DNA from: Closterium sp. NIES-65
Lineage: Eukaryota; Streptophyta; Zygnematophyceae; Desmidiales; Closteriaceae
NCBI GenBank assembly: GCA_948144175.1
Contig: CANXME010002675.1
Location: 620,001-684,000, forward strand
Length of the DNA: 64,000 nucleotides
Direction of reading: 5' to 3'
Below, piece by piece: positions 10,655 through 20,664 of this stretch (its first letter is position 1; the number at the start of each line of letters is the position of its first letter). The translations under genes were made by a program, and so were the position numbers. The notes under the pieces are model-generated. The model saw only the letters and a list, made by a program, of their open reading frames with translations. It had not been told where the DNA came from and did no database searches.

Positions 10655-11050
10655 AGCGAGGTTGTGCATTGAATGGTATGAGGGAATGAGATAATATATA
10701 TTTCATGCTTATAGTAGGGTGTGAATGTTGAGTCATGATGTCGAATGTGTGTGTCGAGTCAATAGCGAGTTATCGCTATTCGTGTCCCGCGCGGTTTCTA
10801 TTTTGTCGCTTGTGTGCCTCGCGCGATTTCTATTTTGTCCTGTATCGAACGTTCGGCGTGTCGCAGGTGTGTGCAGCAGACCCATCAAGAACCCAAGGAT
10901 GAGTTTGTTGTGAAGAGCCAGAGCCTTGGTGTCAAGCCTCAAGTGATTTCGAAGCTCGCAAAAAAAAAGGTACACTTCAAGATGTTGAAGATAGTTACAT
11001 TACACTGTGTAGTGTAACATTTATGTTGGTGTAGACCCTTGATCATCATG
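10655..11050. other. Unassigned AT-richer insert with a palindrome
   Basis: Separates two copia fragments and matches neither. It contains two near copies of CGCGCGRTTTCTATTTTGTC (about 10785 and 10817) and a near-perfect palindrome at about 10993-11017 (GTTACATTACAC facing TGTAGTGTAAC). It might be the remnant of a short transposon or solo LTR; no flanking duplication was found. Confidence 0.35.
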
Positions 11051-11440
11051 TTGGGGATCTCCAACCTCGCCCATCCACCGCAGAGTGGGGGAGGTCTCCG
11101 GGTGGGAGACACGGGGCCAGAGGTTCAGTTGCGCAGCAGTGTATCGGACCGCAAACGGCCACAGAAAATAGGGAGCAGCCGCATGGACCAGGAAGGTGCG
11201 AGCAACCTCCATGACCAAGCCAATGCGGTGCTCTGCAATCCCATTCTGCTGCGGAGAGGCCGGAAGCGTGAGCGACTGGACAATGCCCTCAACAGCAGAG
11301 AAGTCCCAGAGGAGGGTGGAGGAAAACTCGCCACCTCGGTCAGAGTGCAGTGGCAGGACTGGGAGGTCCGTCTAAAACCGAGCTCGCAGCTGAAGACGAG
11401 CAGCGCGAATCCAGCGGATCAAGACATCACGGACCTCCGC
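11050..11440 (-). pseudogene. Integrase-core remnant of the B-type copia lineage
   Basis: The minus strand reads LHSDRGGEFSS, LPASPQQNGIAE, then EVARTFLVHAAAP and PFAVRYTAAQLNLWP, closely matching the integrase of element B (24100-24300). A frameshift and internal losses separate the parts, and the fragment stops right after GEVGD. It is a truncated copy with no associated LTR. Confidence 0.8.
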
Positions 11441-11474
11441 CTTGCTCCAGTTTACATCACCTCCGCATTCAAGG

Positions 11475-11790
11475 GTGTCTTGAGCAGGTTACCCAGTCGA
11501 CCCGGTCGACCACCAGGTGCTTTCGGTTCACCACCACTACCTCTGGTCGACCACCGGGTCCTTCCGGTCGACCACCAAGTCCCTTTGGTCTATCACAGCT
11601 CCCGACGAGCTACCCTGTGGTCGACGGACCCCTTCTGTCGACCAGAACCATCAGCGGTTGTCTTCGAGATCCCCTCGTCGACCGCTGCTCACTTGTCAGG
11701 TCGACAGACTGCTCCGTCGACCTCCCGGTCAAACTGTAGGTCGACGGACTGCTCTCGGTCAAGCTGCACATCGACCGGGACCCCCTAGTT
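11475..11790. repeat. GGTCGACC-rich irregular array, copy 1
   Basis: Dozens of GTCGAC/GGTCGACCACC motifs at 10-20 base spacing. The same array, including its start GAGCAGGTTACCC, recurs at about 13465-13930. In both places it adjoins an integrase C-terminus, so it is probably the low-complexity linker of that copia polyprotein (minus strand) that expanded. Confidence 0.7.
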
Positions 11791-13225
11791 CCCCTGGCTG
11801 TTGCTCCCCTGTCGGCTGCACCGCTGCTGCTGCCCTGTCGTCGACGGCTTCCCATCCTGGTCGACGAGCTTGGCGCCTTGTCGACCGCCGGCGATGCCAT
11901 GGGCCGGCGCCACAGGCGACGCCTCAAGGCTCCCCTCATCGTCGGTGGTCGACACAGGTGCCGACCCAGGCCGATCTGCGACGGGGAACGGAGGATCAAG
12001 GACAGGGGGAGGGGGAAGAACCTCCACAACATCCTCATCACAGGCTCTTCGACTTCGGCGAGCAACGGAATCGTCGACGTCGAGGTGTCCATCGGCGGGT
12101 GCGCCTGCGTCCGCTCCGACGCCGGCCCAAACTTCGCCTTTCACACCTCAAGCGACAGCGTCTCGTGGAAGATCACCTTCACCGACGTGACCACCTTGTT
12201 GTTGGTCAGGTCGAGCACCTCCCACCCCTTGCTTTCCTGCAACACACCCAGGTGAAGCCCCCAACGAGCCTTTGGCGCAGCTTCCCACCGTGCTGCTGCT
12301 CGGGAACCATGAACTGCACCATGCAGCCCCACACCCGCGCCAGCGTAAGGTCGGGCTTCTTCCCGGTCAGCAGCTGGTACGGAGTCGTCCCCGGCGGCGT
12401 CGTCGACCGCTCCAAGCAGTTGCGTACCCAGACAGCCTGTCGCAGAGCAAGATGCCACCAGTGGTGCCGCACGCCCATGTGCAGCACCATCGTCCGCACG
12501 GACTCGATGATCGTGCGCATCTCCCGCCCAGCCATGCTGTTCTGCTGCGGAGCATAGGGGCACGTCAGGTCGTGGACGATGCCCTTCGCGTCGACGAAGT
12601 TGGTGAACGCCTTCCCAAGGAACTCCGCTCCTCGATCGGAGCAAAGCGACAGCACCGATTTTTGCGTCTGTCGTTCCACCAGCACCAGCCACTTCTCGAA
12701 CTCCCGCAGCACGTTGTTCTTCTTAGCGACCGGCATTGCCCAAACAAACCGAGTATGGCGATCCTTCAGCAGCAGGAAGTACGAGCTGCCATCTCTGGCA
12801 GCCACCCGAAATGGCCCGCACAAGTCAATGTGCACGACAGCCAGTGCCTCCTCGGCGTCCGAGCCCTTGTCGGGGAAGGTGTGTCGCGCCAGCTTTCCTC
12901 CGACGCAGGAGACTCACGGCGGGTCTGCTCTGGTCGACGACATGATGTCGAGCCCAGTAGCAACATCATGCTTCGCCGAGCTCTTGATCGTGTCGACGTT
13001 AACGTGTGCGAGCCGCGCGTGCATCCTATCGGGGGACGTCTTCATCGCCGAGACGATCGTCCACAGAGCCACCACCTCGGTCGACGGCGACTGCGTCGAG
13101 CAGGGTCGAAGGTCGGTGCAGAGTACTCGCCCGGTGTAGCGTGCTCGACCGAGCACCTCCCTGCTTGCAGCGACAAGCAGCATCTCGTCGGCGTCGCCCT
13201 GCAACTGCACGCCATTCTCCTTTAG
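11791..13225 (-). pseudogene. Copia integrase and flanks, element L remnant
   Basis: Minus strand: GQLKENGVQLQGDADEM and HARLAHVNVDTIKSS (13210-12930, protease tail and integrase zinc-finger region), then HIDLCGPFRV and CSDRGAEFLGK, APQQNSMAGREM (12835-12500), and the C-terminal ARVWGCMVQFMVPE (about 12300). The D,D residues are present, but the glutamate region reads AGREM instead of AERE, and a frame change separates the zinc-finger part from the core. No gag or reverse transcriptase accompanies it. It is a close relative of the K remnant at 13940-17118, and both may come from one duplication. Confidence 0.8.
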
Positions 13226-13454
13226 CTGGCCACCTCGGTCGACGGCGTGCCAACGCTGCAGTAGATCGGCTGTCTAGCGTTGTCGCGTAGAACACAGCAG
13301 TGCGCAAGCTCGCAGGTGCGCGCAGACGATTGGCCCGACTTGCCTCGTTGGGCATCCGTCGGCTGTTTTCTGCGCCTGTCGAGCCACATCGACTTCGGGA
13401 TACCAGCCCGCAGTCGCCTTCGCCATCGCAACCTCGACGACGTTCGCGTGCCTC
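13226..13454. other. Unassigned spacer between the L and K remnants
   Basis: No recognisable domain on either strand; a junction between two copia fragments. Confidence 0.4.
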
Positions 13455-13935
13455 AGCAGAACTCGTCGAGCAGGTTACCCGGTCGACCCGGTCGACCACC
13501 AAGTGCTTGCGGTCGACCACCCTTGCCTCTGGTCGACCACCAGGTCCCTCTGGTCGACCACCAAGTCCCTCTGGTCGACCACACCTCCCGTCGAGCTACC
13601 CCCTGGTCGACGGACCCCTTCCGTCGACCAGAATCGTCAGCTGTTGTCGCCGAGCTCCCCTCGTCAACCGCTGCTCACTTGTCAGGTCGACGGACTGCTC
13701 CGTCAACCTCCCGGTCAAACTGCAGGTCGACGAACTGCTCTCGGTCGAGCTGCAGGTCGACGGGGACCCTCTGGTCGAGCTGCAGGTCGGCGGAGACCTC
13801 CAGGTCGAGCTGCAGGTCGACGGAGGCCTCCCGGTCGAGCTGCCCCTCCTGGTCGATGGCCCACCCGTCGCGCAGACCAGTCAGTTGCAGCTGTCGAGCT
13901 CCCTGGTCGACAGCAGCACCACAGCGGTCCCCTGC
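13455..13935. repeat. GGTCGACC-rich irregular array, copy 2
   Basis: Second copy of the array at 11475-11790 and longer, with an added series of GAGCTGCAGGTCGAC units (about 13740-13840). It follows the K integrase on the minus strand as its linker region. Confidence 0.7.
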
Positions 13936-14585
13936 AGCTAGACGATGCCTGTCGAGCAGATTTTCCACTATGAATGGTCGGCTGCTACTCCCGTACATCC
14001 GACCAAGTCGTCGGCGTTGCCCATGCGAGGGCGGGGCCAACACTCCATTCCTGTTAACAGCTCCAAGTCTCCCCTCATCGTTGGCGGCCGACGAGGGTAC
14101 AACGGGAGGAGGGAGTGGGACTTCCTCTACGTCCCCGTCATCATGCTTGTCAACGTCGGCGAGCGGTGGAGGCATCTCCGAGGAGGAATCCGGCGGCGAG
14201 GTAGACAGCGTCCTCGTCGATGCCGGCCCGTACCCTGCCTTCCACTTCTCCAGCGATAGGTTCTCGTAGAAGATTGCTTCGACCGTCGTGACGACTTTGT
14301 TGGCAGTCAGGTCGAGCACCTCCTTGCCCTTGCTCTCTAGCGACACGCCGAGGTGAAGACCCCATCGAGCCTTCGGCGCCAGTTTTCCGCCGCGCTGCTA
14401 CTCAGGGACCATGAACTGCACCATGCAGCCCCACACACGCGCGAGCGTTAAATCCGGCTTCGTCCTGAACAGCAGCTCGTGCAACATCATCCCCTTTGGC
14501 AGAGATGAATGCTCGAGGCAGTTGCAAACCCAAACAGCCTCTCGTAGAGCGAGGTGCCACCACTGATGCTTCACCCCCATGTGCA
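13936..14585 (-). pseudogene. Element K integrase C-terminus, part beyond the solo LTR
   Basis: Minus strand: HMGVKHQWWHLALREAVW, then ARVWGCMVQFMVPE (14590-14400) and LESKGKEVLDLTANKVV (about 14340), followed by the linker. It continues the integrase at 15243-15675 that was cut by the solo LTR. Stops interrupt the frame. Confidence 0.82.
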
Positions 14586-15237
14586 TGTCATGTGATGCTA
14601 TCACTTGCATTCACGACTGTCTGCCTCCCATCACATGTTCGTGCGTTGCATGCATGGTGTGAGCGTGTGTAAGAATTTGTGTTTGATGTGGTTTGGTTTT
14701 TCTGAGTGTGTGTGAATGTAATTTGGCTTGAGCAGATATCTGAAGTGACTCCTCTGCTCAAGAGCTTTCCGACGAACCAAGTATCGCTTCAATCGGAGCA
14801 CGAACAAGAAAGTTACGAACGTTGGAAGTTTGTATGCTTTTGATATGTGTGGCATGGGGTTTTCTTGGTTGGGGACTCTCTTGGCACCTTCCCTCTCGTC
14901 CTCCTCATCCCTTCCACATGGTTTAGTGCAACTCTAATTCTCTTGTGGGAACTTGTGTGAGACTCTTGTGATTGAGTTAAGTTCTTATGGCAGCATACCC
15001 CCCTGTGCGCCGAAATTGATAAGTCAAGATTTACTTCACCTCTTGATACGATTCAAATTGGGAATCGTAGCCACGGAATAGGGCTCCATCATATCTGAGT
15101 TAAGTGAAGTTTTGACTGTGAAATTTTCATCCACGGCGTTTCTTGTGAGCGCGACTATTCTGTCCAGAAATAGAGACCAACGATTTTGAGAAATTTAGGC
15201 ACCTAATCTTCATAGACTCTGTCTTTAGTCTCTAACA
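14586..15237. repeat. Solo LTR, 652 bp, with target duplication GTGCA
   Basis: An insert that begins TGTCATG and ends CTAACA lies inside the K integrase. GTGCA stands on both sides (14581-14585 and 15238-15242). Removing it rejoins the integrase frame region in the same way as the uninterrupted L copy at about 12470. TG/CA ends, a 5-bp duplication and no internal genes are the signature of a solo LTR left by recombination between two LTRs. No second copy of this LTR occurs in the window, so the family and orientation are unknown. Confidence 0.85.
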
Positions 15238-15242
15238 GTGCA

Positions 15243-17200
15243 GAAGCATTGTTCACACGGCCTCTACCACCGTGCGCCTCTCCCGCTCTGCCATCCCATT
15301 TTGCTGTGGAGTGTAGGGGCACGTCAGATTGTGGAGGATGCCTTTGTCTTCGACGAGGTCGGTGAAGGCGCGACCGAGGAACTCCCCTCCGCGGCCCGAA
15401 CGCAACTTCTTCACCGACTTCGACGTCTGCCGCTCCACCTCCTTCAGCCATTTTTCAAAGACAACCAGCACATCGCTTTTCTTCGCGATCGACCTCACCC
15501 ACACATTGCGAGTCTTCCTATCCTTCAGCAGAAGAAAGTAGAGGATACCGTCGTTGGCGGCCACCCGAAATGGCCCGCAGAGGTCGATGTGCACCACATC
15601 AAGCGCATTTTTGGCGTTCGATCCTTGGTCTGGGAAGGTGTGCCGTGCATGTCTACCGCGACGCAGGAGGCACACGACATATCAGCTACGGTTGACTTCT
15701 TGATGTCCAGACCAGTGGCAACCTCGTGTTTCGCCGAGCTCTTAACCGTGTCGACGCCGACGTACGCAAGCCGTGCGTGCAAGATGTCCGGTATCAACTT
15801 CGTCGCCGACGCAATAATCCGCATAGCTACTACCTCCGTCGAAGTCATCGTCGACTTCGTCGAGCAGGGGCGCAGGTCGGTGCAAAGAATTATGTCGGAG
15901 TAGCATGCTCTACCAAGGACATCGCCGGCAGAAGACACCAGCAGCATCTCTTCGCCGTCGTCCTGCAGCTTCACACTGTTCTCCTTGAGTTGGCCAGCAG
16001 AGAGCAGGTTCGCGTGCACACCCTGAACGTCGAGTACGTCGGGGATGAGGACCTGCTTCGCGGCCTCCCCTTGCAGAGCAACGGTGCCTCTGCCTTCGAT
16101 GCTCTGAAGTGCCCCGTTGAAGCCGCGGACGTGGCGAACGTCGCCGCTCGGCTGCATGTTGTCAAAGGCCTCCTTCGTCCCCATCAGATGGTGCGAGCAG
16201 CCGCTGTCGAGCAGCACAACAATCGGATTGGCCTGCACAGCAGCAGAGACCGCCTTGAAGTCTTTGCCAGCCTCCAGCGCTAGTGAGATCGTCGGCTCCA
16301 CCACGCTGACCATCGAGCAGGAAGCCTCCTCGCCACGAGCATTGCCGCCAGAGGAGTCAGCATCCTTTGTCGAAGTCGTCTTCGACGGCTGCTTCTCCTT
16401 GCGTGGCTGGTTGTCCCGATGACGACGGCCACCTTCTCCCTTTCAGCAGTTGGCGTCCCGGTCGTCATCAGACTCGTCTCGGTCGGGGCAGTCGTACGAG
16501 AGGTGGTCGGGAGCATCGCAGATGTAGCAACGGCGACCTTCTCGACGCGAGCCACTTCTGCCGGGATCTCCACCTTTCGCCGACTTCCCTCGGTCGGCGC
16601 CCTCCGTCAATTTCGCGTTCGACGACTTCCCACCACCGCCTCCAGTAGACTTCCCACGCTGCCCCTGTTGGCGTCCCCACTTCGCCGGGGCAACATAGTT
16701 GGCATGCGGAAGCAATTCCGCTGGTCGCTCAGATTCCTGCATGAACTCGTCCTGGATGATGTGGCTCCAAAGCGAGTCCTCGTTCAGAGTTTCGCGCGTG
16801 CCGGGAATTGTCAGCATCTGGCGCATCAGGTTGTAGCCTTAGGGGAGACCGTTGATGACATGGGTAACGTACGATGCCACTGAGTAGTCGACGCCGGCCA
16901 TCCGCAGATCGGACAAGACTCGCAGCGCTCGATTGAAGTACTCGGTCGCAGATTCTTGCTCCCCCATCCGAATGTTGGTCAACTTCTTCTCCAGTTGACT
17001 GGTCTAGAGGTCGTTGGTCGCTTTGTAGGTGCGTATGATGTACTGCCACGCTTGGTAACCAGCATCCACCCGTTGTCTGCACGACTTCAATGCAACCTGC
17101 ACCAGAGGTGAGCAACACCTCAAAATAACCATGAAGGTCAGTAGATGAGCATCGTGAAATTCCATCCAGACTTCAGAGTTGTCTGCGTCCTGTCAACGGG
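15243..17200 (-). pseudogene. Element K gag C-terminus, protease and integrase remnant
   Basis: Minus strand: gag with SATEYFNRALRVL (about 16940), CCHC zinc knuckle CYICDAPDHLSYDC (about 16530-16490), protease LLDSGCSHHLMG (about 16210), integrase zinc-finger region HARLAYVGVDT (about 15770) and CASC (about 15680), then HIDLCGPFRV (about 15590) and TPQQNGMAERE (about 15290). The second DDE aspartate is changed: RSGRGGEF replaces RSDRGGEF near 15400. Several stops and frame changes are present, for example in gag near 17005 and 16838. It is dead, and split on the left by the solo LTR. Confidence 0.85.
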
Positions 17201-17214
17201 AGTGTTGTAAGGCC

Positions 17215-18060
17215 CCGTCCTTGCTTTGGCGGAGCCAACCTTGTGGTCGGATGTGCGGGGGTTGCAGCCGACCCGCAGCAGTGGGCATGGGGGCCACTGC
17301 AAGGGCGCCAAGCTAGAGGGCGCCTGGCTGGAGGGCGCAGAGCAGGAGGACGCTGCCATGAACGCCTGGTTGGCGTCCCGGACGCCTGGACGGCGTCCTG
17401 GGAAGCTAGACGCCGAGTTGGGCGTCGCCACGACTACCCGGGCGCCTAGTCCACGTCGTGGGCGCCTGCACGGCGTCCTGGGGGTCCGGACGCTGACCTG
17501 GGCGTCCCGGGGGGCCCAGACACCGACCTGGGCGTCTGGTCGGCGTCCTGGGAGGAGGGACGCCGCTCTCGAGGTTTGCTCGACGTCTTGGGCGTCTGGA
17601 TGCCGACCAGGGGGTTCGGAAGGTGTCCTGGGCGCCTGGACGCCGGACTGGGGACGCCGGGCATGCGTGGCCGGCTACGGACTGCGCTGGTCGGCCAGCC
17701 GTGGTTGCCCGGTCCACCAGAATACCCGGGCGACATGCGCGAGTGTCGCCAGGGTGGAGTCTGCGAGGCCGACCTCGGGGGTGGTATCCCGAGGTCGACG
17801 TGGCTGGTGGGTGCAGTCGCTGGCGTGGAGTCTGCCAGGCGTCTGCGCTATGCTCGTGACAAGGTGTGGAGCGCCAACCAGCTGCGCGCACCTGCGAAGC
17901 AGGTGCACCGTTGTCCTGCGGGTGCAACGCTGTGCAGCCTACTTGCTGCACCGGTGGACTTGCAATGTTGGCGAACCACTACTCTACACCGCTGGAGCGG
18001 TGCGAGCACTGCTGCACTGGAGCGCGGTCGACCGTGCTGCGCTGGAGGTCGACCAGCAGC
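17215..18060. repeat. GC-rich tandem array (GGCGTCC/GACGCC units)
   Basis: A run of degenerate units built on TGGGCGTC and CTGGACGC, strongest between 17340 and 17660, followed by less regular GC-rich sequence. Open frames on both strands are low complexity and not believed to be genes. The array separates the C-terminal and N-terminal parts of the K gag, so it was probably inserted there; CAACGGGAG (17197) and CTCCCGTTG (18241) flank it as an inverted pair, which is only suggestive. Confidence 0.55.
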
Positions 18061-18255
18061 CTAGCTAGCACTGATGTAGTCTATGATGCCAATGTTGTTG
18101 CAACCATTATTTGTCATGTTTTCCTAGTGAAACTCTTGCCAATTCTTCCCGTGAACTAGCAAGCAGCGTGAACACAAGGAAACGACTAAGTGAACGAACG
18201 CAGAGATCACACGAGCACACGTGCCTAGCCCGTAGTCTAGCTCCCGTTGCAGTAG
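18061..18255. other. Unassigned spacer
   Basis: AT-richer sequence between the GC array and the gag remnant. Nothing was recognised. Confidence 0.35.
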
Positions 18256-18935
18256 TTATCTCCGCACGTTCGGCGTCGCAACATTGCCGTCGACAAACTT
18301 CTTTAATTCGGCGATCTCCAGCTGCAGCTCCATGGATTCAATCCACATGATCAAGTCTTGTCGACCTTCGAGCGACTTCGGCACAGCGATCTTGTTCGGC
18401 AAGAATTTAAACATTTGTATGCCGATCAAGTCTTGTCGACCTTCGAGCGACTTCGTCACAGCGATCTTGTTCGAGAAGAATTTAAACATTTGTATGCCGG
18501 CGCGATGCCTCCGTCTCGACCAGCCGACGCATGAGTCGCCGAAGTTGGCCTGACTCCACCCCGCAGATGAGATAAACGTCGACCATCGATGTTGCCGTTC
18601 GAGCTGCCTCCAATTGCAGACGATCGCAACACTTGCGCCTGCATTCCGCCAACGCTGCCGACGGCGGGCCAAATCACTCCGCGAACCCTCCTGCTTCTAC
18701 CGCCGACAACACTTCCACCATCGCCTTTGTTGTGCACGGTTTGGGGAGAGGCGGACGCGTCATCCACTTGTTTACGGGGAGGGGGGTGCTCACGCGCCCA
18801 CTGCGCATGAGTTCCAAGGAGCAGATTCTCCAAGTTCGCCTCGCCGTACCTGCCAGCCTCGTGGCGTGCCCGAACACCAGCCTCTCTTGCTTGTAGGGTA
18901 TCTTCTATGCCCGCTTCGACCATGGGGTCGACCAT
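18256..18935 (-). pseudogene. Possible gag N-terminus of element K, with an internal 75-bp duplication
   Basis: Minus strand: NKIAVPKSLEGRQDLIMW and MELQLEIAELKK resemble the N-terminal part of a copia gag. A 75-bp (25-codon) unit is present twice in tandem at 18349-18423 and 18424-18498, keeping the frame. Another frame on the same strand (start near 18935) may encode the preceding part. Assignment to gag is by position and weak similarity only. Confidence 0.45.
18349..18498. repeat. 75-bp tandem duplication
   Basis: Two copies starting GATCAAGTCTTGTCGACC, differing at about five positions (for example GGCACAG versus GTCACAG). It adds 25 codons in frame on the minus strand. Confidence 0.9.
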
Positions 18936-18961
18936 GGCGACTACGACGGCTGCCGGCCTAA

Positions 18962-19398
18962 CAACAACTTAGGTAATGAACGCACAAGTCGGCTATCTGA
19001 ACGTTCTAACGCGGGGCCGTCCACGCTCACAGCACCATGCGGAGAATACTATTCTACAGGAGAGCTTGAATAACGTGGGACACACGGTTAGAGTTCTGGC
19101 AGTGATTCTCAGAAGTGAACTTAGTTGCCTTGGTAGAATTCAAGCATAGTTCCACTAGCAAAAGTTCATAGAACAAGAATATGGTACAAGCAAGGAGAAC
19201 CAAACAGCTAAGACAATGAACCCTGTAGAAACGTTCCTCGACAAGCACCTAAATCTGTCGAGTCAGCAACGGCAGTTGAAACGACAAACACATGCATATT
19301 TCACCTGAGTTGGTAGTTGCTTAGGTTTACAACGTTCATAGTTGTGCACGTTTTTACTGTTAGTAAAAACGTGTTACAGGTTCAGTTTCCTTATTGAA
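18962..19398. other. Unassigned region with a perfect hairpin
   Basis: No gene seen. At 19347-19373 the arms CACGTTTTTACT and AGTAAAAACGTG are perfect complements around a 3-base loop. The region joins directly to the right copy of the long direct repeat and may be the rest of that repeat. Confidence 0.45.
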
Positions 19399-19847
19399 TC
19401 AAATTCTCCTTGGGAGTACAATTTCCAAAATTACGTGATTGGTCGAAATTTGTTGTTTCGTGATTGGGCAAAATTCGCGCACATTGCGAATTTCGGAGCC
19501 AAGTAATTCTGGTCAACCAGAATCATTCTACTTGACGAAACACTCGTCGAAATACTCGCCTAGTAATTTGTCGACCAGCAATCGGTCGAAACAGCAATTT
19601 TGCTAATTCCGTCTATCAGAATGGCTCGTCTTCGACGCCTTACTCCCGTCGGTGAGCTCCTCCTAGACGAAGACTTTGATCGAGCAGAGGAAACATTTCT
19701 ACCTCGACCAATTAATCTCGTCGACAAACGACTCGTCGCAGACAGATAAAAGTCACCGAAGTCGCCGATGACCACGAAACGAACACCGTCTTGTTCCGAA
19801 ATGCATGGTCGACTTCGCCCAAGCAAGGGCGGGGCCTTTTCTCTTCG
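19399..19847. repeat. Long direct repeat, right copy
   Basis: Matches 9494-9945. Unlike the left copy it is uninterrupted on its left, where TTATTGAA precedes TCAAATTCTCC, so it shows the sequence before element H inserted in the other copy. Confidence 0.75.
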
Positions 19848-20151
19848 ACAGAGGCATCCAGCAATGGTCGATGATGGGGCCTCCCAAGTCGGCGCCTCCT
19901 TCGTCGACCCCCCAAGGTGAAGACGGCCGCCGGTTCCCGTACCGACAGCGGCGTTGCAACGGCCTGACGCCCAAGCCAGCGTTGCCCCACCGCAGCCGGT
20001 CGACTGCACTTCCCGCGCACCTGCCCACGAAGTCGGCTCTGCCCAAGCGAGGACGAAGCCACGACACAACTCCCGTTGACAGTTTGTACTCGTCACAGAC
20101 AAACTCCCCATCATGCGTCAAAGGGTTGTTGTAGCTGTTGAATTGGACCTC
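19848..20151. other. Unassigned spacer before element C
   Basis: GC-rich sequence without recognised genes. It ends at the target duplication TTGTC of element C (20152-20156). Confidence 0.4.
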
Positions 20152-20156
20152 TTGTC

Positions 20157-20286
20157 TGTGAAGAATGAGGAATGAAAAAGAGAGGGGTTCACAAGCAAAC
20201 ATTGGGATACATATAGCAAACCCTAAAAGGGTTGTACTCACTATAGAGTACCCCACTGCAGACTAGAGAAACATAATATTCTGACA
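20157..20286 (-). repeat. 3' LTR of element C
   Basis: 130 bp, same length as 29062-29191 and differing at only a few positions (for example CACAAGC versus CACTAGC). It is followed by the purine tract (minus strand) at 20287-20302. Confidence 0.92.
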
Positions 20287-20302
20287 CACCCCCATAGTCA
20301 AA

Positions 20303-20438
20303 TGTCAGAATCAGAAACGAGAATGAATGACTAGAATGAGTGTTGGGTACAAATAGGTCAAACCTAACCCTAGAAATGTGTACCCACTATAGGCTAACCC
20401 ACTGTAGCCTAAACAAGCACATCATACAATGTTTGACA
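20303..20438 (-). repeat. 3' LTR of element B
   Basis: 136 bp, paired with 27404-27539. The adjacent CACCCCCATAGG is the complement of the polypurine tract. Confidence 0.93.
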
Positions 20439-20664
20439 CACCCCCATAGGCAAAGTGGGGGAGAAAAAGGGATCACAAGACCAGTCAAAGCAAAACAAAG
20501 CTCAGGGTGGATCTCAAGGATACCACACAAGTTCCGAGCACAAGCAAGCGGTCACAAGACCAGTTCACATGCAGATTTATAAAAGAACAAGAGATACAGT
20601 AATCACAACCTAGCAAGAGTAAGCATGCAGGTATATATATATAGAGATCACTGTACAAGCAAAG

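Noticed and set aside
17197-18249. DNA transposon with CAACGGGAG terminal inverted repeats
   Set aside because: The repeats are only nine bases, no flanking target duplication was found, and no transposase is present.
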